A stretch of 64,000 nucleotides of DNA, from contig NZ_JAGQBW010000001.1 in the NCBI RefSeq assembly GCF_024345835.1, forward strand, positions 275,328 to 339,327, given 5' to 3'. The position numbers and the translations under genes were made by a program. The DNA is from Synechococcus sp. HJ21-Hayes (GTDB taxonomy: Bacteria > Cyanobacteriota > Cyanobacteriia > PCC-6307 > Cyanobiaceae). Below are positions 9,914 to 19,229 of the stretch, one piece after another. Each line of letters starts with the position of its first letter. Position 1 is the stretch's first letter. A model generated the notes under the pieces. That model saw nothing but the letters and a program-made list of their open reading frames with translations. It made no database searches and was not told the origin of the DNA.

Positions 9914-10528
9914 TCAGTCGAGATCGGTGGTGAAGGGGGTGGCCCAGCGGGCCCGGGTTTCCTTGTTGAATGGCGGTAACCAGTGGCGGATCAGCTCCTG
10001 CTCCAGGGCCCGGCGCGGTTTCACCTGGGCCGGGGCGTCGCTCCAGAAGCGGATGTTGAGCTGGCTGCCGAGGCCCACCTGCTGCAGGGCTTCGCCGTAG
10101 GCGGCCAGGTAACCCTTGCAATCGTGCTCGCCCTTCCAGCGCTGGTCGGCCCGGCATGTTTCGCCCACATAGAGCAGCAGGGGCTCAGGGCGGTGTGGTG
10201 GTTGATCGAGCACGAAATAGACGGCTGCTCCCTGGTGTTGAGGCTGGGGCCAGCGCCAGAACTGCAGGTGCTGGGCCGCCAGGGCGAGCGGATTCAGGCT
10301 CAGGGCCAGGCTGGTAGGCCTGGGGGATTCAAACAAGCTGCCCTGGGCGGTGTCGCTGGTTAGGCCCTTGGCTGCCGCTGCAAACAGGGGGCTCTGGTGG
10401 CTCGCCAGTCGCTGCTGCCACTCCAGCAGTTGGTGCTTCAGCAGTGGCAGGGTGTCCCCGGCACCGCCGCCCAGCCCCGTGTCGCCGCCGAACAGTTGAC
10501 CCTGGCGGGCCTGGGGGTAGAGCGCCAT
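9914..10528 (-). CDS. GIY-YIG nuclease-like protein
   Basis: 204 residues. The C-terminal half has a GIY-YIG-type domain: AVYFVLD stands for the GIY strand, LLYVGET for the YIG strand, then a conserved Arg in CRADQRW, EHD, and the catalytic Glu region RALEQELIRHWLPPFNKE. The first 80 residues are a separate helical region (LLKHQLLEWQQRLASHQS). Family members cut DNA with a single Glu-bound metal; whether this one is active is not shown. It starts five bases after the upstream helix-hairpin-helix gene, so the pair is almost certainly one transcript. Substrate unknown. Confidence 0.8.
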   Translation of the reverse strand: MALYPQARQGQLFGGDTGLGGGAGDTLPLLKHQLLEWQQRLASHQSPLFAAAAKGLTSDTAQGSLFESPRPTSLALSLNPLALAAQHLQFWRWPQPQHQGAAVYFVLDQPPHRPEPLLLYVGETCRADQRWKGEHDCKGYLAAYGEALQQVGLGSQLNIRFWSDAPAQVKPRRALEQELIRHWLPPFNKETRARWATPFTTDLD

Positions 10529-10533
10529 GGCGG

Positions 10534-11217
10534 TTAGGCGGAGCGGGGCAATTCAGGACCGGCTGGACCCTTGCCGAAGCGCACTTTGCCAATCAGGTGT
10601 TCCACCACCGCCGCGGGCAACTGCAGCCGCTGCTGCAGGTCGGCCAGGTCGAGGAACGGGGCCCGTTGCCGTTCCCGCAGCAGCCTCTGGCAGCGTTCCT
10701 GGCCGAGTTGGGGCAGGCTGCGCGCCAGTTCAGCGGCGCCGGCGCGGTTGAGATCCAGCTGGTTTGGTGGGGTGCTGGCGGGAGCTCCATCGCCGTACCA
10801 GCGAAACAGCAGCAGGGGAGCCCACGCCTCGATCTGACCGGGGCTGATCTCCAGCAGCCGTTGCAGGTCGTCCGGTCCGCTCAGCTGGACGCCACCCGCC
10901 TGGAGGCGCAGCAGCAGATCCACCTGGGCTGGCTGCAGGCCGGGAAGTCGCAGCCAGTCGGCGGCGGTGGCCCGGTTCACGTCCAGTCGCCAGCCCAGGG
11001 CGGCAGCCTGGCGAACCTCCGTGGCATTGCTGAGGCGCCGGTTGGGATCCTGCTCCAGCTTGAGGCCCAGCAGCTCCTGTTCGATCGGGTCGTGCTCCGG
11101 GCTGGCTTGTGGGCCTGGGTCGGGCCGTGACGCTTCCGGCCGCGGCCGTGGCGCGATCTGCCCCGCCGCCTCCAGCAGGGTGCGGGCTAATGGATCCAAC
11201 CAGTGGCCCCGGGCCAT
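10534..11217 (-). CDS. Double helix-hairpin-helix DNA-binding protein (ComEA-like repeats)
   Basis: 227 residues without a signal peptide. Two ComEA-type helix-hairpin-helix units are visible. The first is around residues 78-135 (LDVNRATAADWLRLPGLQPA, then DLQRLLEISPGQIEAW). The second is around residues 153-215 (LDLNRAGAAELARSLPQLGQ, then DLQQRLQLPAAVVEHLIG). Such units bind the DNA backbone non-specifically. The N-terminus is Pro/Arg-rich and probably disordered. ComEA proper is membrane-anchored; this one is not, so a repair or nuclease-accessory role with its partner gene is as likely as competence. That role is inference. Confidence 0.75.
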   Translation of the reverse strand: MARGHWLDPLARTLLEAAGQIAPRPRPEASRPDPGPQASPEHDPIEQELLGLKLEQDPNRRLSNATEVRQAAALGWRLDVNRATAADWLRLPGLQPAQVDLLLRLQAGGVQLSGPDDLQRLLEISPGQIEAWAPLLLFRWYGDGAPASTPPNQLDLNRAGAAELARSLPQLGQERCQRLLRERQRAPFLDLADLQQRLQLPAAVVEHLIGKVRFGKGPAGPELPRSA

Positions 11218-11250
11218 GGCGGCAAAGGCGCGCGGCAGAACGGCCTGACC

Positions 11251-11961
11251 TTACCCAGATTCAGGCCAGTCCAACAAACCCAGCCGCAGGCCCTCCACGG
11301 CCGCGTGGGTACGGTCGCGGGCCTGCAGCTTCCGCAACACGCTGCGCATGTGGGTCTTTACGGTTTCCACGCTGATGAACAGCCGCTGGCCGATCTCCTG
11401 GTTGCTGTTGCCACCGGCGGCGAGCTGGAGCACCTCCACTTCCCGGCTGCTGAGCGGCGCCAGCGGCGGGCCCTGGCTGCCGGGGTAGTGGGCCAGATAC
11501 ATAGCATTGAGGTTGCGCTGCACGTAGAGGCCTCCACCGCTTACGGCAGCGATGGCGGCCTTGAGCGTGCCCATGCCCATCTCGGACTCGTCGCAGATCC
11601 CATCGCAGCCGGCCTGAATGGCCATCTTGATGCGTGCCAGGGGTTGGTGGCGGGTGAAGATCAGCACGGTGCGCACCTCTGGGTGGTGGCGTTTCACCTG
11701 GCCTACCAGCGCCACCCCGCATCCCTGCTCGAGCTGATCGGTGCAGAACAGCACAGTTCCCTGCTGATCGCGGATCAGCGTCAGCCCCTCGGCCTCGGTG
11801 GTGGCGGCCCCCACCAGCTGATCTCCAGGCTGAACGGTGCTGATCAGCAGGCTCAAGGCCAGGCGGCTGCCCGTGCAGGCCACCAGACGGGAGTCTCGAA
11901 GCATCAGGTTGCCGTCTCTGGAGTTGCGGCGCACCTGCTCGATCAGCGGGGTGTAGTCCAA
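11251..11961 (-). CDS. LuxR/NarL-type response regulator with degenerate receiver
   Basis: 236 residues. The C-terminal 65 residues are a clear LuxR helix-turn-helix (LSSREVEVLQLAAGGNSNQE, then ETVKTHMRSVLRKLQARDRT). The N-terminal ~150 residues have the length and alternating pattern of a receiver domain, but the acidic pair after strand 1 is replaced (NLMLRDSRLV). The strand-5 Lys is also absent (GICDESEM). An Asp remains near the phospho-acceptor position (FCTDQLEQG). It may therefore sense something other than phosphorylation. It is the first gene of the leftward run with the HhH, GIY-YIG and pepA genes. Target genes unknown. Confidence 0.82.
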   Translation of the reverse strand: MDYTPLIEQVRRNSRDGNLMLRDSRLVACTGSRLALSLLISTVQPGDQLVGAATTEAEGLTLIRDQQGTVLFCTDQLEQGCGVALVGQVKRHHPEVRTVLIFTRHQPLARIKMAIQAGCDGICDESEMGMGTLKAAIAAVSGGGLYVQRNLNAMYLAHYPGSQGPPLAPLSSREVEVLQLAAGGNSNQEIGQRLFISVETVKTHMRSVLRKLQARDRTHAAVEGLRLGLLDWPESG

Positions 11962-12090
11962 GGCGGTTCAAGCACCGCGATCAATGTGTGCCGGATTGCC
12001 GGATTCCGCAGCCCTGTGATGCGTGGATCCGCACTCGCCATAGCCCCTGGGGACCAGCACAATCGATCGGAGCGCACCGGCCCGATCGCC

Positions 12091-12414
12091 ATGGCTTTCT
12101 TCGAATCCGAGATTGTTCAGGATGAAGCGAAGCGGCTCTTCGGCGATTACCAGCAGCTGATGCAGCTGGGAGGCGAGTACGGCAAGTTCGATCGCGAGGG
12201 CAAAAAGCTCTTTATCGACCGGATGGAGGAGCTGATGGACCGCTACCGCGTGTTCATGAAGCGCTTTGAGCTCTCCGACGACTTTCAGGCCAAGCTCACA
12301 GTGGAGCAGCTACGGACCCAGTTGGGCCAGTTTGGGATGACCCCCGAGCAGATGTTCGAGCAGATGCACCGCACCCTGGAGCGCATGAAGGGCGAGCTGG
12401 AGAAGGAGGCTTGA
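12091..12414 (+). CDS. DUF1825 family protein
   Basis: 107 residues, soluble, almost entirely alpha-helical and charged (MAFFESEIVQDEAKRLFGDY, then MEELMDRYRVFMKRFELSDD and LEKEA at the end). This matches the cyanobacterial DUF1825 family of unknown function. The ATG at 12091 begins the conserved MAFFESEIVQ segment; a long in-frame extension upstream is antisense to the LuxR gene and is not coding. It lies 40 bases before tyrS. Confidence 0.85.
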   Translation: MAFFESEIVQDEAKRLFGDYQQLMQLGGEYGKFDREGKKLFIDRMEELMDRYRVFMKRFELSDDFQAKLTVEQLRTQLGQFGMTPEQMFEQMHRTLERMKGELEKEA

Positions 12415-12454
12415 AGGCGCGGCTGCGTACCATCCGCACAGGTGAGCAGGTGTA

Positions 12455-13726
12455 ATGGCTGAGGGCGCGCAGGCACGTCCCGAGTGGTGGCACCGGGGGG
12501 TGGCCGATCTCTTCCCCGCCGGTGCTGGTCCAGAGGCCGCCCACGATCCCGACCAGCAACTCAGCGCCCGGCTGGCCCAGGCCGAGCACCGCGGTGTGCC
12601 CTTGCGGGTGAAGCTCGGCATCGACCCCACCGGCTCCGACATCCACCTGGGCCACTCGATCCTGTTCCGCAAGCTGCGAGCTTTCCAGGATGCGGGCCAC
12701 ACGGCGGTGTTGATCATCGGCGACTTCACCGCCCGAATCGGGGATCCCACGGGCAAGAGCGCCACCCGGGTGCAGCTCAGCGCCGCCGAGGTGGAGGCCA
12801 ATGCGGACACCTATCTCGTCCAGCTGGGCCTTGGTCAGGACCCTGAGCATGCCCTGCTGGATTTCCACACCCCCGGCCGCCTGGAGGTGCGCCGCAACAG
12901 TGAATGGTTGGCGGGCCTTGATTTGCCCAAGGTGATCGAGCTCTTGGGCACCAGCACCGTGGGCCAGATGCTGGCCAAGGAAGACTTCGCCAACCGCTAC
13001 GGCTCCGGTACCCCCATTTCCCTCCACGAGTTCCTCTACCCGCTGCTGCAGGGCTACGACTCGGTGGCTATTGAGGCCGACTTGGAACTGGGCGGCACCG
13101 ACCAGAAGTTCAATGTGGCCATGGGCCGTGACTTGCAGCGTCATTTCGGCCAGCAGCCCCAGTTCGGGATGCTGCTGCCGATCTTGCCGGGCCTCGATGG
13201 CGTGCAGAAGATGAGCAAGAGCCTGGGCAACACCGTGGGCCTCAGCGACGACCCCCTCTCGATGTATTCCAAGCTCGAGAAGGTGCCGGATGCGGTGGTG
13301 GAGGACTACCTCACCCTGCTCACCAATCTGGATCTGGAGGCCCTGCCTGCCAACCCGCGTGAGCGCCAGAAAGCGATGGCCCTCGAGATCACCCGCCAGC
13401 GCCACGGGGCGGAGGCCGCCAGTACCGCCCAGGCCGATGCGGCCACGTTGGTGGGGGGTGCCCAGGGCGCCGGAGCGGCCGCCGCCGAGGTGCCTGAGGT
13501 TTCCCTGGAGTTGGTGAACTTCCCCGCCAAGGCCTTCTACTTACTCAGCGCCGTGGGCCTCTGTGCCAGCAGCAGCGAGGCCCGCCGCCAGATCCAGGGG
13601 GGTGGCGTGAAGCTCGATGGCCAGAAGCTCAGCGATCCCAACCAGGAGTTTGCAGCTCCGGCCGAGCTGACCGGCAAGGTGCTGCAGCTGGGCAAAAAGA
13701 CCTTCCGGCGCCTGGTGGTGGGCTGA
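12455..13726 (+). CDS. tyrS: Tyrosine--tRNA ligase
   Basis: Class I aminoacyl-tRNA synthetase charging tRNA-Tyr. The HIGH-like motif is HLGHS (around residue 66), followed by [12 protein letters not shown]. The KMSKS loop is intact ([10 protein letters not shown]). A C-terminal S4-like RNA-binding domain is seen in [20 protein letters not shown]. The 423-residue length fits the TyrZ/TyrS2-like group. The stop and the pyrF start share one base (TGATG), so the two are translationally coupled. Confidence 0.96.
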   Translation: MAEGAQARPEWWHRGVADLFPAGAGPEAAHDPDQQLSARLAQAEHRGVPLRVKLGIDPTGSDIHLGHSILFRKLRAFQDAGHTAVLIIGDFTARIGDPTGKSATRVQLSAAEVEANADTYLVQLGLGQDPEHALLDFHTPGRLEVRRNSEWLAGLDLPKVIELLGTSTVGQMLAKEDFANRYGSGTPISLHEFLYPLLQGYDSVAIEADLELGGTDQKFNVAMGRDLQRHFGQQPQFGMLLPILPGLDGVQKMSKSLGNTVGLSDDPLSMYSKLEKVPDAVVEDYLTLLTNLDLEALPANPRERQKAMALEITRQRHGAEAASTAQADAATLVGGAQGAGAAAAEVPEVSLELVNFPAKAFYLLSAVGLCASSSEARRQIQGGGVKLDGQKLSDPNQEFAAPAELTGKVLQLGKKTFRRLVVG

Positions 13727-14457
13727 TGGCTGGATGCCTGGGAGCCGATCCCGCCGATCGGATCATCGTGGCCCTCGATGGCATGGTGCCCGCGCAGGCT
13801 CTTGCGTTTGCGGCGGCGGTGCCCCAGCTGCGCTGGGTGAAGGTGGGCCTGGAGCTGTTTGTGGCTGCTGGGCCCGCTGTGGTGAGCCAGCTGCGGGATC
13901 AGGGCAAGCGGGTGTTTCTGGATCTCAAGTTCCACGACATCCCCGCCACCATGGCCGGTGCCTGCCGCAGTGCCGCGCGGCTGGGCGCGGAGCTGATCAC
14001 CGTGCATGCCTGCGCTGGTAGCGAGGCGCTGAGGGCCGCCCAGGAGGCGGCGCAGGATTCTTCCGCGGCGGTAGGTCTACCGGTCCCAACCCTGCTGGCC
14101 GTCACGGTGCTCACCAGTTGGGATTCGGCCTGTTTCGCCAGTGAACTGGCGATCGATGAGCCCGTGGCTGAGTACGTGCCGCGGCTGGCCGCCCTGGCCG
14201 CGGCGGCCGGCATCGGCGGCTGTGTGTGCTCGCCGCTTGAGGTGGACAGGTTGCGGACGGCCCATCCCCATCCCTTTGCGCTCGTGACCCCTGGGATCCG
14301 TCCCGCAGGGGCGGCCCTAGGCGATCAGCAGCGGGTGCTCACGCCGGCCCAGGCGATCGCCGCCGGCTCCAGTCAGCTCGTGATCGGCCGGCCGATCACG
14401 GCGGCCCCGGATCCGGCCGCGGCCTTCGCAGCCTGTTGTGCGGAGCTGCAGTCATAG
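13726..14457 (+). CDS. pyrF: Orotidine 5'-phosphate decarboxylase
   Basis: Last step of UMP synthesis. IIVALDGM near the start and the catalytic [10 protein letters not shown] (Lys and Asp pair) at about residues 66-75 identify the family. VTPGIRPAG and the C-terminal [16 protein letters not shown] phosphate-binding region are also present. 243 residues, the normal size of the short bacterial type. The 3' end overlaps the oppositely oriented glycosyltransferase by six bases. Confidence 0.95.
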   Translation: MAGCLGADPADRIIVALDGMVPAQALAFAAAVPQLRWVKVGLELFVAAGPAVVSQLRDQGKRVFLDLKFHDIPATMAGACRSAARLGAELITVHACAGSEALRAAQEAAQDSSAAVGLPVPTLLAVTVLTSWDSACFASELAIDEPVAEYVPRLAALAAAAGIGGCVCSPLEVDRLRTAHPHPFALVTPGIRPAGAALGDQQRVLTPAQAIAAGSSQLVIGRPITAAPDPAAAFAACCAELQS

Positions 14458-15705
14458 GCCTGCCAGAGTTGCTTGGGGCACCAGGCCGGCATAGAGCAAC
14501 TCCAATTGGTCGATATTGCGCTCGAGGGTGTAGCGCTCCAGGGCCCGTGCCCGGGCGCGCCGGCCCAGTTCCGCCGTTAGTACGGGCTGGTCCCGTAGCA
14601 CCGGCAGCAGGGTGCGCAGCTGGGTGGTAACCCCCTGGGTGCTGATCACGATGCCCGCTCCCCCCTCCAGCACCTCGCCATCGGCTCCGGCATCGGTGGC
14701 CACGCAGGCAGTGCCGCTGGCCATCGCCTCCAGCAGCGCCAGGCTCAGCCCCTCCACCAGTGAGGGCAGCAGGAACACCTCGGCCAGCTGCAGCAACGCC
14801 AGCCGTTTGGCCTGATCGGGTTCGTGGCCCCACCAGAGCACATCGATCTCGGGGCCGTAGGTCTGCATCAGCGATTGGCGCACCGGCCCATCGCCCACCA
14901 CCACCAGCGTGCAACCGGTTGGCTGCACCAGTCGCCAGGCGCGCAACAGGGCCTCCACGTTCTTTTCGGTGGCAATGCGGCCCATGTACAGGAACACCCG
15001 CTGGCCGGCAAACCGTTGCCGCAAGGTCAGAAGGTCGGCTGAAGCCGCCGTGGCTACAGGGGCTGGCGTCCACAGGTTGGGGTCCACACCATTGGGGATC
15101 ACGGCCAGCCGCGCCTCGGGCACCCCCAGCCGGCTGAGGACCTCGGCCTGCAGCTCGGAGAACACCACCACCCGGTGGTATTTGGCCAAGGAGGGGGCGT
15201 AGAGCTGATAGGTGAGCTGTTGGGTGCCGGCGCTGAGGTTGCGCAGGCTGGCGTCAAAGGCTGGATGAAAGGTGGCCACCAGGGGCAGCCCGAGCTGCTG
15301 GCACAGATCCGGCAGCCGGAAATCGAGGGGGGAGAGGGTGAGACTGGCATGTACCAGATCGGGTTGCAGCCTCTCCAGCGACTCGCGCAGTTCCCGTTGT
15401 GCCCCCGGTGATGGAATGGTGTACACCTGGGATTTCACCAGGTAGGACAGGGCCACATCGGGGGCCCCCTCGCTGCTTGTTGGCTTGGCAGGGGCCGCGC
15501 GGAAGCGCTTCAACCCCTGGTTCAAGATCCCCTGGTTCAGTCCCCCCTCGGCATCGTCCCGCTTGAGCGGAAACCCTGCCGGCGTGTCGAAGTGGATGAA
15601 GCTGATCTCATGGCCCCGGCTCCTCAGGGCCTCTGTGGTGGCCAGGCCGTAGGTGACGTTGCCGCAGAACGGTGACTTCTTGCCCAGCCAGGCGATGTGG
15701 GCCAC
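14452..15705 (-). CDS. GT4-family glycosyltransferase
   Basis: 417 residues with the GT-B fold of group 1 glycosyltransferases. The N-terminal domain opens with a nucleotide-fold strand, [20 protein letters not shown]. In the C-terminal domain [31 protein letters not shown] and the E-x7-E motif ([16 protein letters not shown]) mark the nucleotide-sugar donor site. The acceptor is not predictable; glycolipid or cell-envelope glycan synthesis is possible. It lies 29 bases after the MFS gene and ends into pyrF head to head. Confidence 0.85.
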   Translation of the reverse strand: MAHIAWLGKKSPFCGNVTYGLATTEALRSRGHEISFIHFDTPAGFPLKRDDAEGGLNQGILNQGLKRFRAAPAKPTSSEGAPDVALSYLVKSQVYTIPSPGAQRELRESLERLQPDLVHASLTLSPLDFRLPDLCQQLGLPLVATFHPAFDASLRNLSAGTQQLTYQLYAPSLAKYHRVVVFSELQAEVLSRLGVPEARLAVIPNGVDPNLWTPAPVATAASADLLTLRQRFAGQRVFLYMGRIATEKNVEALLRAWRLVQPTGCTLVVVGDGPVRQSLMQTYGPEIDVLWWGHEPDQAKRLALLQLAEVFLLPSLVEGLSLALLEAMASGTACVATDAGADGEVLEGGAGIVISTQGVTTQLRTLLPVLRDQPVLTAELGRRARARALERYTLERNIDQLELLYAGLVPQATLAGL

Positions 15706-15734
15706 GCAGCGGCAGGCTCAACCAAGGGCTGACG

Positions 15735-17096
15735 CTAGCAGCGTTGCCAGGGTTTCTCGAGCAGGGCCGCCGCCAGAGCCAGGGCCGCTAGGGCCCAGAG
15801 CACGGGCAGAAGGCCATAGCGGCTCACCACGGTGCCCGCCAGCACCAGGGGCAGGCTGAGGGCGATGTTGATCAGGTTGTTCTGCAGGCCGAACACCTTG
15901 CCGCGCATGGCTTCGGGGGTGTCCTCTTGGATAGTGGTCTGGGCGGGGATGGCCAGCAGGGCTGCGCCGAGGCCCAGCACCCCACACAACACCAGGGTGA
16001 ACACCAGATTGCCCCGCAGCTGTCCCAGCAGCACCAGGCTCCAGGCCATGGTGCCCAGGCCCGCCGCGGCCAGCCGGCGGCGGTTGAAGCTGTGGCCCAC
16101 CTGGGCCACGGCCACGGCGCCAACAGCCAGGCCCACCCCGCTCATGGCCAGCAGGGTGCCGAACTGGGTGGGACCCAGGCTCTTGATGGCCGAGGCCAGG
16201 CTGATCGCTAGCACATACAGAGCGGCCAGCAGGCTGTAGAGCAGAACCAGCTGCAGGATGGCGCTGCGCACACTCGGCCGTTCCCGCAACACCTGGAGGC
16301 CTTCGCCGATTTCCCGCCATATCGTGTCGCCACTCGCGGCCCTGGGCGTTTCCTCCACCCGGATCCAGGCGATCGAGAGGGCCGCGAGGCCGTAACAGAG
16401 GGGGAGCAGGGCGAACTCGCCATTGGGAATGCCCACCCCGGCCAACCCGTACTTGAGCAGCCGCAGGATGGGGTCACCCAGGGCAAAGCCCACGATCGTG
16501 GCGCCCATGCTCGTGGCCTGGTAGAGCGAGTTAGCCGCCAGCAGCTGGCGGGTGGGCACCAGCATCGGAATGGCGGCTTGCTCGGCCGGTGCGAAGAACT
16601 GGGTGAGCACTGATTCCAGGAACGTGATCACCAGCAGGCTCCAGTAGCCCCAGCTCAATCCCAGCCACATGGGCCCATCCAACAGGCACAGGGGCACCAG
16701 CAGTGCCAGCCCGGCTCGGATGGCATTGGAGGCCACCATCACCTCGCGCTTGCGCCAGCGATCGGTCCAGACGCCCGCGACCAGTCCCAGCATCATGGCC
16801 GGGATGGTGTTAGCCACGTAGATGCCGGTGGCCAGCAGGGTGATCAGCTGGGCTCGACTCTCGATATCCAGCTTGAAGGCCCCAGCGGCTTCCGCCAAGG
16901 CGCCATTGGCTGGAGGTGTGGCGCTCACCCAGTACTGGGCGATCAGAAACACCATCAACACGATGTAGAACTTGTCCGCCAGTTGGCTGAACACTTGCCC
17001 CAGCCAGAGCTTGCGGAATTCCGGCAGGGCCAGGACGCCTTGGAGGCCGGAAGATCGCGCGGGTCCGCTCAAGGGGTCTAACGATGGCCGGGTCAC
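15735..17096 (-). CDS. Major facilitator superfamily transporter
   Basis: About 453 residues with roughly 12 hydrophobic segments and the usual loop motif between helices 2 and 3 (GLVAGVWTDRWRKREVMV). The central loop is charged (RVEETPRAASGDTIWREIGE), splitting the two six-helix halves. The overall pattern resembles the DHA3-like efflux group. GTG 17096 is chosen because it overlaps the recO stop (GTGA); an in-frame extension to 17210 would be antisense noise inside recO. Substrate unknown. Confidence 0.85.
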   Translation of the reverse strand: MTRPSLDPLSGPARSSGLQGVLALPEFRKLWLGQVFSQLADKFYIVLMVFLIAQYWVSATPPANGALAEAAGAFKLDIESRAQLITLLATGIYVANTIPAMMLGLVAGVWTDRWRKREVMVASNAIRAGLALLVPLCLLDGPMWLGLSWGYWSLLVITFLESVLTQFFAPAEQAAIPMLVPTRQLLAANSLYQATSMGATIVGFALGDPILRLLKYGLAGVGIPNGEFALLPLCYGLAALSIAWIRVEETPRAASGDTIWREIGEGLQVLRERPSVRSAILQLVLLYSLLAALYVLAISLASAIKSLGPTQFGTLLAMSGVGLAVGAVAVAQVGHSFNRRRLAAAGLGTMAWSLVLLGQLRGNLVFTLVLCGVLGLGAALLAIPAQTTIQEDTPEAMRGKVFGLQNNLINIALSLPLVLAGTVVSRYGLLPVLWALAALALAAALLEKPWQRC

Positions 17097-17893
17097 GATG
17101 ATGGCGCACCAGCCGGCCCGAAGCACTGGCGCAGCAACGGCCAGGCCCTGGCGCTGCGGCCCAGATGCTCCCGGCTCCACAGTTCCACCAGTTGCAACAG
17201 CCGCAGCCACACCCGCTGGGGTCCCATCAGCTCGCCGTCGCGGCGGCGGGGCAGGGCCGGCCGCAGCAGCCGTTGCAGCAGGGCCAGCTCGGAGGCATTG
17301 AGCATCAGCTGGGCGCCCGCCACGCCGCCGATCACAAAGCCCTCACTGGGGATCAGGCTGCAGCGCCACTCCCAGTGACCGAGTGGTGGATCGAGCCGTT
17401 CACCACTGCGGGCGCAGGCGGCCAGAGGCAGGGCGTAGCCGCCGAGGGCGAGCAGGTGCACCCCGCCCTGCACGGCGATGGCCAGGGCCTCCAGATTGTC
17501 CTGGCGCTCCTTGACCACGGCCTCCAGCAGATTCAGCTGCAGCAGCAGGTCGTCGAGCACGCCCTCGACGGGGTCGCCGCTAGGCACCAGCTGCAGGCTC
17601 AGTTCGGCCAGGCCCTGGGCGGCGGCCAGGGTTTCCAGCCGCTCGGCCAGGGCAGAGAAGTTGCGCTGCACCTGGAGCTGGCGCACCCGCCGCAGGCCGC
17701 GGCTGCCACTCACCTGCAGCGAGAGCAGCGCCAGGGGCACGGCAGCCGCCAGGGAACTCTTTGGTTTGCGCGCGCCCGGCACCGCCAACCGCGTGAGACC
17801 CTCGGCGTTGCTCAGCAGGGTGAGGAGCCGGTCGGCCTCCCCTAGGGGGCTGCACTTCAGCACCAGCCCCTCCAGGCGCCGCTCACCGTTCAA
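17093..17893 (-). CDS. recO: DNA repair protein RecO
   Basis: 266 residues. The N-terminal OB-fold region (LEGLVLKCSPLGEADRLLTL, then RLAVPGARKPKSSL) is typical of RecO, which loads RecA with RecR on gapped DNA. The helical C-terminal domain follows. Only two candidate zinc cysteines are seen (ACARSG and EWRCSL) instead of the usual four-Cys cluster, so the zinc site is probably lost or altered. The TTG at 17893 overlaps the deoC stop (TTGA). recO-deoC adjacency suggests one transcript from hpf downward. Confidence 0.88.
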   Translation of the reverse strand: MNGERRLEGLVLKCSPLGEADRLLTLLSNAEGLTRLAVPGARKPKSSLAAAVPLALLSLQVSGSRGLRRVRQLQVQRNFSALAERLETLAAAQGLAELSLQLVPSGDPVEGVLDDLLLQLNLLEAVVKERQDNLEALAIAVQGGVHLLALGGYALPLAACARSGERLDPPLGHWEWRCSLIPSEGFVIGGVAGAQLMLNASELALLQRLLRPALPRRRDGELMGPQRVWLRLLQLVELWSREHLGRSARAWPLLRQCFGPAGAPSS

Positions 17894-18561
17894 GGCCCGG
17901 GGGTCCGCAGGGCCTGCATCAGGGCCACGCCACGGCTGGTGCCAAGGCGGCCGGCCCCGGCCTCCACCAGTTCGATCGCCTGCTCCAGGGTGCCGATGCC
18001 ACCCGAGGCCTTCACGGCTGCCCGGCCGCGGGCTAGGTCCCGCAGCTGCTTCACCTGCTCCACGGTGGCAGCTGGCCCGAAGCCACTGCCGGTTTTGAGA
18101 AAGGTGGCCCCCACATCGATCGAGGCCTCCACCGCCAGCGCTAGGGCCGCTGGCTCGAGGCGACCCACCTCCAGGATGACCTTCACCGGCAGCCCCAGCT
18201 CCACGATCGCTGCGAGGTCCTGGCAGAAGCTGGTGCTGTCGGCATCGGCCAGGGCCCCGAAATCGGGCACCACATCGAGTTCCTCGGCGCCGGCGGCGGC
18301 GGCCCACTCGGCCTCGGCTTGCTTGATCGCTGGCGGCACCGCTCCGAAGGGGAAGCCCACCACGCTGATCAGCTTGGGGCCGCGGCCGCCACTCGGGCCC
18401 AAGCGCTCCCGGGCCGCCGGCAGCCAGCGGGAGGCCATACACACCCCGGCAAAGCCGAAGTGGCGGGCCTCATCGCAGCAGCGCTCGATCGCCTCCCGTC
18501 CCTGGTGGGGATCGAGCAGGGCGTGGTCGATCAGCGAAGCGAGATCAGGAAGGTCGCGCAA
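17890..18561 (-). CDS. deoC: Deoxyribose-phosphate aldolase
   Basis: Class I aldolase that cleaves 2-deoxyribose-5-phosphate to acetaldehyde and glyceraldehyde-3-phosphate. SLIDHALLDP opens the barrel. VVGFPFGA, the Schiff-base lysine motif FLKTGSGF and the second lysine motif VKASGGIG are all present. 223 residues is normal. The start is a TTG at 18561; no ATG lies between it and the first conserved residues. It is 33 bases after hpf. Confidence 0.94.
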   Translation of the reverse strand: MRDLPDLASLIDHALLDPHQGREAIERCCDEARHFGFAGVCMASRWLPAARERLGPSGGRGPKLISVVGFPFGAVPPAIKQAEAEWAAAAGAEELDVVPDFGALADADSTSFCQDLAAIVELGLPVKVILEVGRLEPAALALAVEASIDVGATFLKTGSGFGPAATVEQVKQLRDLARGRAAVKASGGIGTLEQAIELVEAGAGRLGTSRGVALMQALRTPGP

Positions 18562-18594
18562 GGATTTAACAGGGCCGAGCAGGCCCCGGGATTC

Positions 18595-19182
18595 TCACGC
18601 CTTGGCCTGGATCACGCCGAAGCCGCCGTGGTTGCGTCGATACACCACCTGCAGCTCCCCGGTCTTGTCGTCGCGGAAGAGGTAGAAGTCGTGGTCGATC
18701 ACATCCAGCTGGTGCAGGGCCTGATCGAGGCTCATCGCCGGCATGGCGAAATACTTGCGGCGCACCCCAGGGCTCGGCAGGCTGGCTTCCTTGCCGTCCA
18801 GCAGAGAACCACTCACCACGTCGTCGCCCACCAGCTCGGCGGTGCTGGGGGTGGCGCTGGCGTGATGGCCGGGGCTGTGGTGATGATCGCCGTGGCGGTC
18901 CTTGTAGCGGCGCAGCTGGCGGCTGAGTTTGCTGGCCACCAGGTCGATGCTGGCGTAGAGGTTCTCGCTGCGCTCCTGGGCACGGATCACCGTGCCGTTG
19001 GCGAACACCGTGACCTCGGCGGTCTGTTGCGGCACCCGCGGATTGCGGGCTACCGAGAGGTGCACGTCCGCTTCCTTCACCATGCCGTCGAAATGGCCGA
19101 TAGCCCGCGACAACTTGTCTTCGGTGTAATCCCGGATGGCCGATGTGACCTCCAGATTGCGGCCGTGAATCAGCAGCTTCAT
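18595..19182 (-). CDS. hpf: Long-form ribosome hibernation promoting factor (LrtA/HPF)
   Basis: 195 residues. The N-terminal ~100 residues are the S30AE domain (MKLLIHGRNLEVTSAIRDY, then RNPRVPQQTAEVTVFANG) that sits in the ribosomal A/P site. A His-rich linker (DHHHSPGHHAS) follows. The C-terminal ~60-residue domain (VRRKYFAMPAMSLDQALHQL, then DHDFYLFRDD) drives 100S dimer formation. In cyanobacteria this protein is LrtA, the light-repressed transcript product. ATG 19182 begins the conserved region. Confidence 0.93.
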   Translation of the reverse strand: MKLLIHGRNLEVTSAIRDYTEDKLSRAIGHFDGMVKEADVHLSVARNPRVPQQTAEVTVFANGTVIRAQERSENLYASIDLVASKLSRQLRRYKDRHGDHHHSPGHHASATPSTAELVGDDVVSGSLLDGKEASLPSPGVRRKYFAMPAMSLDQALHQLDVIDHDFYLFRDDKTGELQVVYRRNHGGFGVIQAKA

Positions 19183-19229
19183 CCCGTGGCTCCCAGGCGG
19201 TGGGGATGCCTGAACGCTAGGAACGGTGT

